Shown piece after piece: positions 25,425 to 34,442 of a DNA stretch of 64,000 nucleotides (positions are counted from its first letter, which is position 1; every line of letters starts with the position of its first letter). Position numbers and translations under genes: made by a program. A model generated the notes under the pieces. It saw nothing but the letters and a program-made list of their open reading frames with translations, was not told the origin of the DNA and did no database searches. Source of the stretch: CAYZJR01 sp964503045 (GTDB taxonomy: Bacteria; Cyanobacteriota; Vampirovibrionia; Obscuribacterales; Obscuribacteraceae); assembly GCA_964503045.1 (NCBI GenBank), contig CAZCZI010000012.1:62001-126000 (forward strand). Direction: 5' to 3'.

Positions 25425-26786
25425 TTAGTTCAGTTTTGAAGCGACCGGGCTCGTGGACTTTGAGGCTTCGGTGATCTTCTTGTGAATTTCATCGAGTGCG
25501 GCCTTCAATTGAAGATCTTTCAAGTCTTCCGGCTGACGCTTCACCTTGTTGTCGCGATCCAGCCACCACGGACCACGCCATGGAAGTTTCTCGTCTTCAA
25601 GTTCCTTCTGATTGAGTTCAACCACAACGTCAGGATTGATGCCCTTCTTGTTGATGTCGGTATCATTTGGCGTCAGATACTTAGCAATGGTGATATTGAC
25701 ACCGCTTCCATCTTCAAGCCTGTTGATACCCTGCACCAATCCTTTACCAAAGGTTTTAGCGCCCACCAGCACCGCTCTGCCGTTATCTTTGAGAGCGCCA
25801 CTGGTGATTTCGGACGCACTGGCGCTTCCTTTATCGATCAAGACAACCAGTGGAACGCGGCACAACGGTTTCCCGTCAGATTGCGCCGGGGTCTTGTAAC
25901 CATCGCGATCGACGGTCGAAACGATGTTGCCGGAGTCGAGGAACATGTTCGAGATGTCGATTGCGTTGGTCAGTAAACCGCCTGGATTGCCTCGCAGATC
26001 GAGAATAATCCCTTTTGCAGTAGAGAGTTTGCCCAGTGCATCTTTCATTTCTTTGCTGGCTTGCTGCGAGATGAAGCTTGAGAGCCTGATGTATCCGGTT
26101 TCGGTGTCGAGCATCTTGGATGTTTGCACTGCTTTGATTGGAATCTCAGCGCGAACCACTGTCATTTTGACCTTCTTGCTGTTGCGAACAAGGATTAAAA
26201 TGACCTGAGTGTTTATCTGTCCGCGAATCTGTTTGGCGGCATCCTCAACCGAAAAACCTTTGGTCGACTTACCATTGATTTCAAAAATCTCGTCTCCGGC
26301 CATGATTCCAGCTCGAGACGCTGGTGTATCGTCAATCGGTGCAATGACGACAATTTTGTTGGTTTTGCTATCAATACCAATTTGAATTCCTATTCCATAT
26401 AGGCGAGCGTCGATCTGCTGCTTTTCGTCGTCGAAAGCATCTCTGTCCAAGAAACGGGTGTAGCGATCACCCAGGCTGGCAAGCATGGTTTCGACTGCCT
26501 TATGGGCGTCGTCGAGCGTCTTGAGTTTTTTGTCGTACTTGTGTTCCCAACGGGCCCAATCCTGGCCGTTGTATTTATCGTCGTAGAAGTCTTCTTTGAT
26601 AAGCTGCCAAACTCGGCTATACAGACTGGCCGGCTCGATTAAGGTAGCGCTTGAGACGCGCTGGGCTATACGACTTTTGTTGTCTGATGCCGACGCAATG
26701 TATTGGGTCTGGTTCTGTATGACCCCTGAGCCACCCAATGTCATCGAGAGGACGATCGGTAAGGCTAGTACAAGTTTCCACCACAT
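25425..26786 (-). CDS. C-terminal processing peptidase (S41 family, CtpA-like)
   Basis: The 453-residue protein has a signal peptide or membrane anchor (MWWKLVLALPIVLSMTLGG), a PDZ domain at about 125-200 (GIGIQIGI and GIMAGDEIFEINGKS), then the S41 core with ILDLRGNPGG, the nucleophile Ser in KGSASASEI and the general-base Lys in TFGKG. It should cleave exported proteins at their C-termini. A GTG four codons upstream is open, but AAAGGTGG sits 8 bases before the ATG at 26786, so I start there. Confidence 0.92.
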   Translation of the reverse strand: MWWKLVLALPIVLSMTLGGSGVIQNQTQYIASASDNKSRIAQRVSSATLIEPASLYSRVWQLIKEDFYDDKYNGQDWARWEHKYDKKLKTLDDAHKAVETMLASLGDRYTRFLDRDAFDDEKQQIDARLYGIGIQIGIDSKTNKIVVIAPIDDTPASRAGIMAGDEIFEINGKSTKGFSVEDAAKQIRGQINTQVILILVRNSKKVKMTVVRAEIPIKAVQTSKMLDTETGYIRLSSFISQQASKEMKDALGKLSTAKGIILDLRGNPGGLLTNAIDISNMFLDSGNIVSTVDRDGYKTPAQSDGKPLCRVPLVVLIDKGSASASEITSGALKDNGRAVLVGAKTFGKGLVQGINRLEDGSGVNITIAKYLTPNDTDINKKGINPDVVVELNQKELEDEKLPWRGPWWLDRDNKVKRQPEDLKDLQLKAALDEIHKKITEASKSTSPVASKLN

Positions 26787-27163
26787 GGGAGATTCCACCT
26801 TTAAGCTGCAAATAAGAATTGTTACGTAAAAAAGTCCTGAGTCAGTTCGCCTTCAGGCAGTCGTATCAGCCTTCTTCACAAACGCAAGCACTCGTCTTGC
26901 GGTCTGAATTTCGGTCGATGCTAGTAAGTGAGCGGCTCTTGGCCTGTGTCTCCTATTCAAACACGGTTTGTCCGAGATTGCTTGGTCAGTAAGTTTGCGA
27001 CCTTCAGCACCTCATTTATACCCAGCCCACTGGGTTTCTAGACATTTCAGTTCGGAAATTCGGAGGTGCTACCATAGATTACTCGGCATGACTGGTCACT
27101 TGCCATGTGGTTTCCCCTGGCACTGGCTCATAGTAAAGATTGGTTTCTCGCGGAGTATCACTG
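26787..27163. other. Divergent intergenic region
   Basis: The region lies between the peptidase and the methylthioadenosine phosphorylase genes. It contains one clean hairpin, ACCCAG-CCCA-CTGGGT at 27020-27035. An open frame running through 26968-27477 overlaps the real gene in another frame and is rejected. No other feature is visible. Confidence 0.5.
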
Positions 27164-27970
27164 GTGGACAAGCCTTTTGCGGATATAGGAGTTTTCGGCG
27201 GCTCTGGCTTTTACAAGCTTTTCGAAGACGGCTTCGAGGAGAAGCTGGTGGACACCCCTTATGGACCGCCCTCCGATCGCATCGCTTTAGGCACCATGGC
27301 AGGCAAAAAGGTGGCTTTCATGCCGCGGCACGGAGCCCAGCATCAGTATCCGCCCCACAAAATCAACTACAGAGCAAACCTGTGGGCGATGAAGTCTTTG
27401 GGCATCACCAGAGTTATCAGCCCGTGCGCTGCCGGCAGCCTGCAAAAACACGTGGCACCAGGGCACTTCGTCGTTAGCGACCAATATGTTGATCGCACCT
27501 CAGGCAGAATCGATACCTTCTATGACGGACCTGTCTCTACCCACGTCTCAGCGGCAGATCCTTATTGCCCCCAGCTGAGGGAATTGGCGATTAAAGCAGG
27601 CAAAGCATGCGGTATCACGATGCATCCAACCGGAACAGTGGTGACGATTCAAGGTCCCAGATTCTCTACCAAAGCGGAGTCGGCCTGGTTTACATCCATG
27701 GGCTGGGAAGTCATAAACATGACCCAATATCCCGAGGCACACCTGGCAAGAGAACTGGAGATGTGCGTGGTCAACATTGCTCTTATCACCGATTACGACT
27801 GCGGTTTGCAAACAACCGGTGTAGAGCCGGTTTCACATAGTGAAGTCGTAAAAGTCTTTACAGAAAATTTGAGCAAATTGCAGGCTCTTCTTGTGAAGCT
27901 TGTGGAGTTGGTTCCGTCAGAACGCACGAATTGCGGCTGCGGCGATACCCTCGCCCATGCCAGAGTATAG
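27164..27970 (+). CDS. mtnP: S-methyl-5'-thioadenosine phosphorylase
   Basis: The 268-residue enzyme of the PNP/MTAP family has the N-terminal phosphate-binding GVFGGSGFY, MPRHGxxHxxPPHxINYRANLWAMK, IQGPRFSTKAES and EVINMTQYPEAHLARELEMC, and then the base-binding ITDYDCG. It phosphorolyses methylthioadenosine to adenine and methylthioribose-1-phosphate. I chose the GTG at 27164 (CGGAG nine bases upstream); a TTG at 27140 adds eight residues before the conserved start. Adenine from this reaction feeds the purine salvage genes found at 32-34 kb. Confidence 0.94.
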   Translation: MDKPFADIGVFGGSGFYKLFEDGFEEKLVDTPYGPPSDRIALGTMAGKKVAFMPRHGAQHQYPPHKINYRANLWAMKSLGITRVISPCAAGSLQKHVAPGHFVVSDQYVDRTSGRIDTFYDGPVSTHVSAADPYCPQLRELAIKAGKACGITMHPTGTVVTIQGPRFSTKAESAWFTSMGWEVINMTQYPEAHLARELEMCVVNIALITDYDCGLQTTGVEPVSHSEVVKVFTENLSKLQALLVKLVELVPSERTNCGCGDTLAHARV

Positions 27971-28009
27971 TCAGCTGCTCGGTTCTGAACCCCTCATGAG
28001 AAACCTGTT

Positions 28010-28063
28010 GCAACTGTGCTATAGTGACCATCGGTCGCTAAGAGTCGCGCACTGACCAGTTGC
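28010..28063 (+). other. Structured leader or attenuator candidate
   Basis: GCAACTG (28010-28016) pairs with CAGTTGC (28057-28063). Within it GTGC pairs with GCAC and GACC-ATC-GGTC forms a small inner hairpin. It lies between the phosphorylase stop and the small membrane protein gene. There is no T-run, so a leader structure is as likely as a terminator. Confidence 0.35.
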
Positions 28064-28096
28064 AGCGCCACATGCAGGCTGTAAGGAACGTCAGAG

Positions 28097-28294
28097 ATGA
28101 TCCCTCTATCCCTAACAGTCAACCACGTGGTATCACTCCTCGGTTTGGTTCTGGCTCTCAGCTCGTATCTTGTGCTAAAGAAATATGGCGTGCCTGACAA
28201 AATCTGTGTTGGAGCAGCCATCCTTTCACTATTAGTAGTGGCCATATTTTGGTCTTGTGTTTTGCTGGGGACTTCTGATGATGAAGATGACTAA
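28097..28294 (+). CDS. Small two-helix membrane protein upstream of the M16 pair
   Basis: The 65-residue protein consists of two hydrophobic helices (about 8-26 and 36-57) separated by KKYGVPDK and ends in an acidic tail DDEDD. AAGGA lies 8-9 bases before the ATG. Its 3' end overlaps the likely start of the M16 peptidase gene by 17 bp in another frame, a hallmark of translational coupling. No family is recognised. Confidence 0.6.
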   Translation: MIPLSLTVNHVVSLLGLVLALSSYLVLKKYGVPDKICVGAAILSLLVVAIFWSCVLLGTSDDEDD

Positions 28295-29771
28295 TCTGAG
28301 AATAGGTGGGCGAAATGTAATTGCATTAACTGCAATAGGATTGAGCGTCTTTACCACGTCAATTACGGCGCCCCCTGCCTCTGCTCAACAAAGTTCCAAA
28401 ACAATCGAAAAGACTGTAAATGGCGTCACGTGGACATCACCCTTGATTCCAATTACCAAAGACTTCAAATTAGCAAATGGATTGAGGGTTATTGTCTCCG
28501 AAGACCACAGCGTTCCTGTCGCTTCGCTGGTCATCGTCTATGACGTCGGCGCCCGTGACGAGGAGAAGAAACGATCGGGATTTGCACACTTGTTCGAGCA
28601 CATGATGTTTGAAGGCTCGCAAAATGTCGGCAAGACCGAGCACTTCAAATACGTTCAGCGCGCCGGCGGAACAGTCAACGCCTCCACCCACCCAGACTTC
28701 ACCAATTATTTCGAGAAGCTACCAAGCAATCAGATCGAGATGGCGATGTGGTTGGAGTCCGATCGCATGCGCTCGTTGAAAGTGACGGAAGAAAACTTCA
28801 AGAATCAGCTCGAGACCGTCAAGGAAGAGAAACGTTCGAGAATCGACAATCAGCCTTACATGCCGGCAATGCTCAAATTGGAAGAAACGATTTATGATAA
28901 TTGGAAAAACGCTCACCCTGTTATTGGATCGTTTGAAGATCTCGAAGCATCTTCGGTGGCAGACGTCAAAAAGTTTTTCGATACCTACTACGCGCCCAAC
29001 AATGCCGTCATGGCAGTGGTTGGAGATGTTGATGCAGGCGAAATCGAGAAGTTGGCTCACAAATATTTCGACTCGATCAAGGCTTATCAGAGACCGGCTC
29101 CGCCTGATGTGAAGGAACCAACTCAGACCAAAGAAAAAGCATTGACGGTTGAAGATCCGTTGGCACAGATGCCCGCATTCTGGATGGCATGGAAAGCACC
29201 GGCGAAAAGAGAACCAGACTACTACGCTCTGGGAATCATTCAGATGCTTTTGTCGACCGGAGACTCATCAAGACTTTATCAGCGAATGGTAAAGGGCGAT
29301 CAGGTTGCTTTGAAGGCTGATGTCTCTTATGACGAACGCAGAGGTCCCGGCGCGTTTGAAGCGAGCGTCGTGTACAAACCAGGCGTGTCTGCACAAAAAG
29401 CGAAAGACATTCTCATGAGCGAACTGGACAAGCTGAAGACGACTCCCGTGAAACCAGAAGAGTTGGAAAAGGCGCGAAATCAAATTATGCGCGCCTTGTT
29501 CTCGTCAGGAAGTTACTCATCGCTGCAGCGCACTCTTGGTCGCGCTGAAACCATCGCCGAGTATGCATCATTTTTCGGAAACCCCGCGCTCATCGATGAC
29601 GACCTCGAAGCATACTTGAAGGTCACCCCTGAGGACGTGCAGCGCGTCGCCAAGCAGGTTTTCACCGAAGGCGGGCGAACGGTTGTGGATGTGGTTCCCG
29701 CCAAACCCAAAAACGATAAAGAAAAGAAAACCGGCTCCGCCGAGCAGCACCTCACCAGTTGGTCACGGTAA
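28278..29771 (+). CDS. M16 zinc peptidase, active subunit
   Basis: The exported protein of about 497 residues has a signal peptide cleaved near PASAQQ and an M16 domain pair. The inverted zinc motif HLFEH lies in GFAHLFEHMMFEG, and the downstream Glu ligand is expected in the ETVKEEKRSRID region. It belongs to the PqqL/mitochondrial-processing-peptidase-like group. I favour the ATG at 28278 (GGGGA upstream) within the overlap with the previous gene. It is followed 38 bp later by a second M16 gene that lacks the zinc motif, so the two probably form a heterodimer. Confidence 0.92.
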   Translation: MMKMTNLRIGGRNVIALTAIGLSVFTTSITAPPASAQQSSKTIEKTVNGVTWTSPLIPITKDFKLANGLRVIVSEDHSVPVASLVIVYDVGARDEEKKRSGFAHLFEHMMFEGSQNVGKTEHFKYVQRAGGTVNASTHPDFTNYFEKLPSNQIEMAMWLESDRMRSLKVTEENFKNQLETVKEEKRSRIDNQPYMPAMLKLEETIYDNWKNAHPVIGSFEDLEASSVADVKKFFDTYYAPNNAVMAVVGDVDAGEIEKLAHKYFDSIKAYQRPAPPDVKEPTQTKEKALTVEDPLAQMPAFWMAWKAPAKREPDYYALGIIQMLLSTGDSSRLYQRMVKGDQVALKADVSYDERRGPGAFEASVVYKPGVSAQKAKDILMSELDKLKTTPVKPEELEKARNQIMRALFSSGSYSSLQRTLGRAETIAEYASFFGNPALIDDDLEAYLKVTPEDVQRVAKQVFTEGGRTVVDVVPAKPKNDKEKKTGSAEQHLTSWSR

Positions 29772-29809
29772 ATTGCAGTAATTGAAAGATAAATCCGCAG
29801 GAGATTTGA

Positions 29810-31354
29810 ATGTACCTGAAGAATTGGAAGCCAACGAAAACACATAGAAAGGGACTGGCCCTACTTGCAGCTTTTGCAGTTAGTGCGTTTTGCGCAGACA
29901 GCGGCGCTTTTGCGGCAGGACAAGCTCAAGACAACGAGTCCTTCAGAAGCGTTGCACCGAAGTTGCCGCCGCCTCGACCGTTCAATTTGCCTTCGATTGG
30001 CGCTTACAAATTGGATAATGGCGTTGACGTGAAACTCGTCGAAGATCATCGCTTTCCTTTTGTCACGGTTTATCTCGGATTCAAGTCAGGGTCTGTTCTA
30101 GAACCCAAAGACAAGCTCGGGCTGGCGGATTTGACTGCCGATATGCTGATTGAAGGAACCGAAAAAAGAACCAGCAAGCAGATAGCCGAAGAGGTTGACT
30201 TCATCGGCGGGGCACTGAATGCGGTGAGCGACTACGACATCACACTGGTGTCTGGTTCTGCTCTGTCGAAGTACACCGATCGGCTCCTAGACTTGATTGC
30301 AGATGTAACCTTAAATCCGAGTTTTCCTGAAGACGAAGCTACCCTCAAAAAGACAAATCTCATTCAGGAGCTTGTAATAAAGAGAAGCCGTCCGTCCTTT
30401 TTGCTTGAAGAGCGATTCAACCGCGCTGTATTCGGCAACCATCCTTATGCCATCGTTTCACCGACAGAACAGACAATAAACAGCGTCACCAGAAAAGATC
30501 TCAGCGACTTCCACAAAAAAGCTTACTTGCCTAACGATACGGTGATAGTAGTGGTCGGTGATTTCGATCAAGCCAAAATGAAAGAACGACTGTCAAACGA
30601 CTTCGGCTCGAAGGTCTGGTCCAAAGGCGAATTAACGAAAGGTAATTTTCCGGCACCGCCGACTCAACACGGAAGAAAGATCTACCTTGTGGATCGCCCC
30701 GGCTCGGTTCAGTCTTCAATCAAATTAGGCAACGTCGGAATCAAGCGGCTTGATCCTGACTATTTTGCAGTGCAAGTAGCCAATCAAATTCTTGGCGGTT
30801 CGGCAAACTCACGACTGTTCCTCAACATTCGTGAAAAGAAGGGCTACACTTACGGGGCCTACAGCCACATCGCGGCACGCAGACAGGAAGGTCCCTTTGC
30901 TGCTGGAGCCGAAGTTCGAACCGATGTGACTTCCCCCTCGATCAAAGAATTTCTTTTTGAACTCGATCGTATTCGCAAAGATCTCGTCACAGACGAAGAA
31001 ATAAACGATGCGAAGAGCTATATGGTGGGTTCATTCCAGTTGGGTTTAGAGACTCAATCAGGGCTGGCTCAGCGCATCTTAGAAGCCTCGCTTTATGATT
31101 TACCGTCAGATTATCTGCAAACATATGCCAATAAAGTGATGGCGGTTTCGCGCGAAGATGCTAAGCGCGCTTCTGCAAAACTGATTGACTCGGATAATCT
31201 CGTCATAACTGTCGTCGGCGATGGCTCGAAGGTCCTAAAAGATCTCGAGCAGTATGGACCGGTAGATGTATATGACACCTCCGGCAAGCTGACGATGCAA
31301 AAGAGCGCTGCGCCAAAGAGCAGCCTGGAAAGCACGCCGAAAGCACCGCAATAA
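29810..31354 (+). CDS. M16 peptidase-like inactive partner subunit
   Basis: The 514-residue protein has a signal peptide and the M16 fold. The zinc-binding HxxEH is replaced: the aligned stretch reads LADLTADMLIEG. It keeps the Arg/Tyr region of the second domain (KKGYTYGAYSHIAARR), which supplies substrate-binding residues in heterodimeric M16 enzymes. The C-terminus ends in a Ser/Lys/Pro tail. GGAGATTT precedes the ATG. Family knowledge says such subunits contribute the R/Y pair while the partner supplies zinc. Confidence 0.9.
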   Translation: MYLKNWKPTKTHRKGLALLAAFAVSAFCADSGAFAAGQAQDNESFRSVAPKLPPPRPFNLPSIGAYKLDNGVDVKLVEDHRFPFVTVYLGFKSGSVLEPKDKLGLADLTADMLIEGTEKRTSKQIAEEVDFIGGALNAVSDYDITLVSGSALSKYTDRLLDLIADVTLNPSFPEDEATLKKTNLIQELVIKRSRPSFLLEERFNRAVFGNHPYAIVSPTEQTINSVTRKDLSDFHKKAYLPNDTVIVVVGDFDQAKMKERLSNDFGSKVWSKGELTKGNFPAPPTQHGRKIYLVDRPGSVQSSIKLGNVGIKRLDPDYFAVQVANQILGGSANSRLFLNIREKKGYTYGAYSHIAARRQEGPFAAGAEVRTDVTSPSIKEFLFELDRIRKDLVTDEEINDAKSYMVGSFQLGLETQSGLAQRILEASLYDLPSDYLQTYANKVMAVSREDAKRASAKLIDSDNLVITVVGDGSKVLKDLEQYGPVDVYDTSGKLTMQKSAAPKSSLESTPKAPQ

Positions 31355-31373
31355 AACAATATAACTACTCAGC

Positions 31374-32048
31374 CTAGTCTTCTTTGCCGGTTTCTTTGTT
31401 GGCTTGTTCGGCGTCACCGTTGGCGTTCTTGCTTTTCTCTTTGTCTGATGATTCGGAGGTCTTCTCAGCCGTTCCATTAGAAGCCTCTTTGCCTGCGTTC
31501 TTCGAATCGTCCTTGGTTTTGGCGGGTGCACCCTGACTTTGCAGGTCTTTGCAGTTTTTTGGGTTCTTCACGTTGTACACGTATACATCTTTGACGTTGA
31601 TCACACCGCCCTCAGAAAGGCTGTTATCAAAAACCAAATAAGGCGCCGGCAATCTTACTTTCGTTTGCATCTCGATAGTCAGCTTGCGCAATTCCGCTTT
31701 GATGTCGTCTCTAAAATTAGTGAACACCGGTCTTTCGATGAAGTAGCCGCCCATGCCGCACATTTCCATAGATTCCATCGCGTCTTTCAGAACATCACGT
31801 GTCGGCTTGCCTTGAATTGCAGCTTTGCCTGCCGCCATAGCCGCGTCTTCGCAGATACGCTTGTTGTAGTCTTTTGCTGTCCACAAGACATAGATGTTGA
31901 CGAGGAGCATCCCCAAGACGGCAAGCAGCAAAACCGCGATGCCGAGCTGAAACACTCCGACTCCGCGTTGATTTCTCACTCTCAAACCTCGTTGACCGCG
32001 CGCCCTGCTTCCCAAGGCTTTCTCGTCGTTGTCGCCGTTTGTGACCAT
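31374..32048 (-). CDS. TadE-like membrane protein
   Basis: The protein has about 224 residues. A basic N-terminus with RNQRGVGVFQLGIAVLLLAVLGMLL resembles the RGxxxxEfal leader-plus-helix of TadE/F minor pseudopilins, although the conserved Glu is a Phe/Gln here. A periplasmic domain of about 110 residues with paired Cys follows, then a Lys/Ser/Glu-rich tail of 70 residues. I prefer the ATG at 32048 (GGTGG upstream) over a GTG at 32069. No other Tad genes are in the window, so a pilus role is unproven. Confidence 0.6.
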   Translation of the reverse strand: MVTNGDNDEKALGSRARGQRGLRVRNQRGVGVFQLGIAVLLLAVLGMLLVNIYVLWTAKDYNKRICEDAAMAAGKAAIQGKPTRDVLKDAMESMEMCGMGGYFIERPVFTNFRDDIKAELRKLTIEMQTKVRLPAPYLVFDNSLSEGGVINVKDVYVYNVKNPKNCKDLQSQGAPAKTKDDSKNAGKEASNGTAEKTSESSDKEKSKNANGDAEQANKETGKED

Positions 32049-32225
32049 GTTCAGTTTTGCCACCACCAATTGAACTTTGCCGACATTTGCCAGCCCTACT
32101 TTAGTTTACCCATGGCAGTATGTCCAGATAACACGAAACTCGAAGCCCCACTAGAAAATGAGGGTTGGGTCTCCGGTCCGGCACTCAAATCTGTACGGGT
32201 TAACGATTCCGAGCGATTCCAACCC

Positions 32226-32293
32226 AAAGTCTCACAGCTAGCAAAGTCTCACAGCTAGCAAAGCCTCACGGGTGGCAAAGCCTCACAGGTTGG
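32226..32293 (+). repeat. 17-bp tandem repeat, 4 units
   Basis: Units start at 32226, 32243, 32260 and 32277. The first two are identical (AAAGTCTCACAGCTAGC), and the others diverge (AAAGCCTCACGGGTGGC, AAAGCCTCACAGGTTGG). The array lies just downstream of the hpt gene end. Confidence 0.9.
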
Positions 32294-32345
32294 GAATGTC
32301 GCCAAACTTAACTGGCGCTATCTGTCCTTTTGCGGACTATCGAAA

Positions 32346-32903
32346 CTATTGCGGAAGAACGAGCTCACCCAAAAACGGCAACTCTCGATACTGCTCGGCA
32401 TAGTCGAGCCCGTAGCCGACCACGAACAGATCTTCGATGGTGAACCCGACATAGTCAGGCTCAATCTGCACGATACGTCTTGAAGGCTTGTCGAGAAAAG
32501 CAGCGATTTTCAGGGTGTTGGGGTGGAACTGGTCGCGCAAATAATCCAAGAAAAACTTGGCGGTGCGACCGGAGTCAATAATGTCCTCCACAACCAAAAT
32601 GTTGCGGCGGGAAATGTTTGGCAACTCGAGATAGGGTGTCTGAACGTGTCCAGAACTTTCAGTGGCGCTTCCGTAGCTGGCAAGCCGCACAAATTCGATT
32701 TGCAGTGGGTCTTTGCCTTGGATATTGCGCATCAGATCGGCAAGAAAGCAAATCGCACCTTTCATCACACCAATGACAACAGGTTTATCCAGTTCGGCAA
32801 AATCGTTGCTGATTTGCTTTCCCAGTTCTTCAATTCTGGTCTTAATTTGAGCAGAGGAATAAATTTCATTGATACGCGTCACGCCCACGCTCCCTACACT
32901 CAT
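32346..32903 (-). CDS. hpt: Hypoxanthine phosphoribosyltransferase
   Basis: The 185-residue enzyme has the PRPP-binding signature LVVEDIIDSGRT, the N-terminal GVMKGAICFLADL loop, and the base-binding DYVGF and DLFVVGYGLDYAEQYR regions. It converts hypoxanthine and guanine with PRPP to IMP and GMP. Length is normal. It is divergent from guaD with a 174-bp shared upstream region, grouping two guanine-handling enzymes. Confidence 0.95.
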   Translation of the reverse strand: MSVGSVGVTRINEIYSSAQIKTRIEELGKQISNDFAELDKPVVIGVMKGAICFLADLMRNIQGKDPLQIEFVRLASYGSATESSGHVQTPYLELPNISRRNILVVEDIIDSGRTAKFFLDYLRDQFHPNTLKIAAFLDKPSRRIVQIEPDYVGFTIEDLFVVGYGLDYAEQYRELPFLGELVLPQ

Positions 32904-33077
32904 TTTCGTTTCCCCTGATTTAGCTATTCAACAAATGACTACAGCTACAATTCCCGCATGCACCTCGGACATTCATCTTATGCGGTGAGAATAAATCATA
33001 TAACCACTTGCAACCTGAAGGAATTTAAAGAGGTCGATCTTTGCAATATCCGTTAAGACGCGCAAAAATAACTCAAC

Positions 33078-34433
33078 ATGCAGCCAGAGAACCACACTAA
33101 ATCAAATAATGATCCGGTGATCGTTTATCGGGGACACATTGTCAGTCCTGTCAGCGAAGCGTCTTATGATGACATCATAGGTGGTGCCCTTGTCGTAAAC
33201 GACGAGGGAGTCATTATCGATGTGGGAACATACGAAAAAGTAGAGAAAAAATGGACCTTCAAGGCAGCCTATGATTATGGCGATCGGCTGATTTTGCCGG
33301 GATTGATTGACTTGCACCTTCATTTGCCGCAAGTAACTCAAACGGGCAAGTCGGGCGAACACTTGCTCAACTGGCTCGAAAAATACATCTTCCCTGCCGA
33401 ATCGCGCTTTCACGACGTTGAACACGCAAGGAAGATCGCCCGCTGGTTCTTCGACGAGCTGGCTCGCAACGGAACGACTACCGCTGTCGTTATGACCACG
33501 GTGCACGCCAAATCTACTTCTGTCGCTTTCGAGGTAGCGGCAGAACGCGGCAATCGTGTGATCATGGGCAAAGTGATGATGGACGCAAACTGTCCGGATA
33601 CGTTGTCGGAGAAGAGTTCTGAATCAGTCGGACTGTCACACGACCTCGCTCAGACATGGCACGGTTATGACAAGGGTCGCCTGCTTTACGCGTTTACTCC
33701 CAGATTTGCCGTGACTTCAACGCCCGAACTCCTCAAGGAAACCGGCAAGGTGTGGGCTTCTGTGCCGAACAGTTATTTGCACACGCATCTTGCAGAGTCT
33801 GAAGAAGAAGTGCAATTTGTGAAAGAACAGTTTCCAAAATGCAGAAGTTATGTCGACGTATACGAACAGTTCGGGCTAATTGGGAAAAACAGCGTCCTGG
33901 CGCACGCAATACACCTCGACGACACCGATCTGAAACGACTTTCCATAACCAAATCTTCATTGGCGCATTGCCCCTCTTCGAACTTCTTTCTCAAAAGCGG
34001 CGTGTTCAAGTATTTCAAGGTGCGCGAAGCGGGCGTTTTGTTCGGGCTCGGATCCGATGTGGCTGCGGGCCCTCACATGTCGATGTTTACAGTAATGAAA
34101 GATGCCAATTACATGCAGCCCGAACAGTGGCTGACCGCGACAGAACTGTTCTATCGCAGCACCCTCGGCGGCGCGGAGGCCGCGCATCTGAGCCACATCG
34201 TCGGAAGCCTTACGCCGGGCAAAGAAGCCGACTTCATTGTAGTCGATCCGAGAAAGAAGAGTGGTATCGCCGATGATATCTTATCCCAACCCACCGATGA
34301 AATTCTCTCCGCATTGGTTTTTCTGGGAGACGACAGATTAATAGACGCCACCTTCGTCCGCGGCAAGTGCATTCACATGTCAAAAGAAGGACAAGCGTCG
34401 AGAGAGAACCTAATTTCGTCCGTTGTGAACTAG
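33078..34433 (+). CDS. guaD: Guanine deaminase
   Basis: The 451-residue amidohydrolase has PGLIDLHLHLPQ, the zinc-binding HxH that opens the barrel, and the guanine-deaminase hallmarks NWLEKYIFPAE and YAFTPRFAVTST. It also has HTHLAESEEEV, HAIHLDDTD, HCPSSNFFL and the GSDVAAGPHMSMF metal-ligand Asp. It converts guanine to xanthine. It starts a plus-strand run with a GNAT gene 9 bp downstream. Confidence 0.94.
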   Translation: MQPENHTKSNNDPVIVYRGHIVSPVSEASYDDIIGGALVVNDEGVIIDVGTYEKVEKKWTFKAAYDYGDRLILPGLIDLHLHLPQVTQTGKSGEHLLNWLEKYIFPAESRFHDVEHARKIARWFFDELARNGTTTAVVMTTVHAKSTSVAFEVAAERGNRVIMGKVMMDANCPDTLSEKSSESVGLSHDLAQTWHGYDKGRLLYAFTPRFAVTSTPELLKETGKVWASVPNSYLHTHLAESEEEVQFVKEQFPKCRSYVDVYEQFGLIGKNSVLAHAIHLDDTDLKRLSITKSSLAHCPSSNFFLKSGVFKYFKVREAGVLFGLGSDVAAGPHMSMFTVMKDANYMQPEQWLTATELFYRSTLGGAEAAHLSHIVGSLTPGKEADFIVVDPRKKSGIADDILSQPTDEILSALVFLGDDRLIDATFVRGKCIHMSKEGQASRENLISSVVN

Positions 34434-34442
34434 GCGAAAATA

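Noticed and set aside
26968..27477. Open frame spanning the start of the methylthioadenosine phosphorylase gene
   Set aside because: It overlaps the phosphorylase in another frame, and the family motifs are all in the called frame.
31539..32258. 240-codon plus-strand frame
   Set aside because: It lies antisense to the TadE-like gene and has the His/Phe-rich look of a shadow frame.
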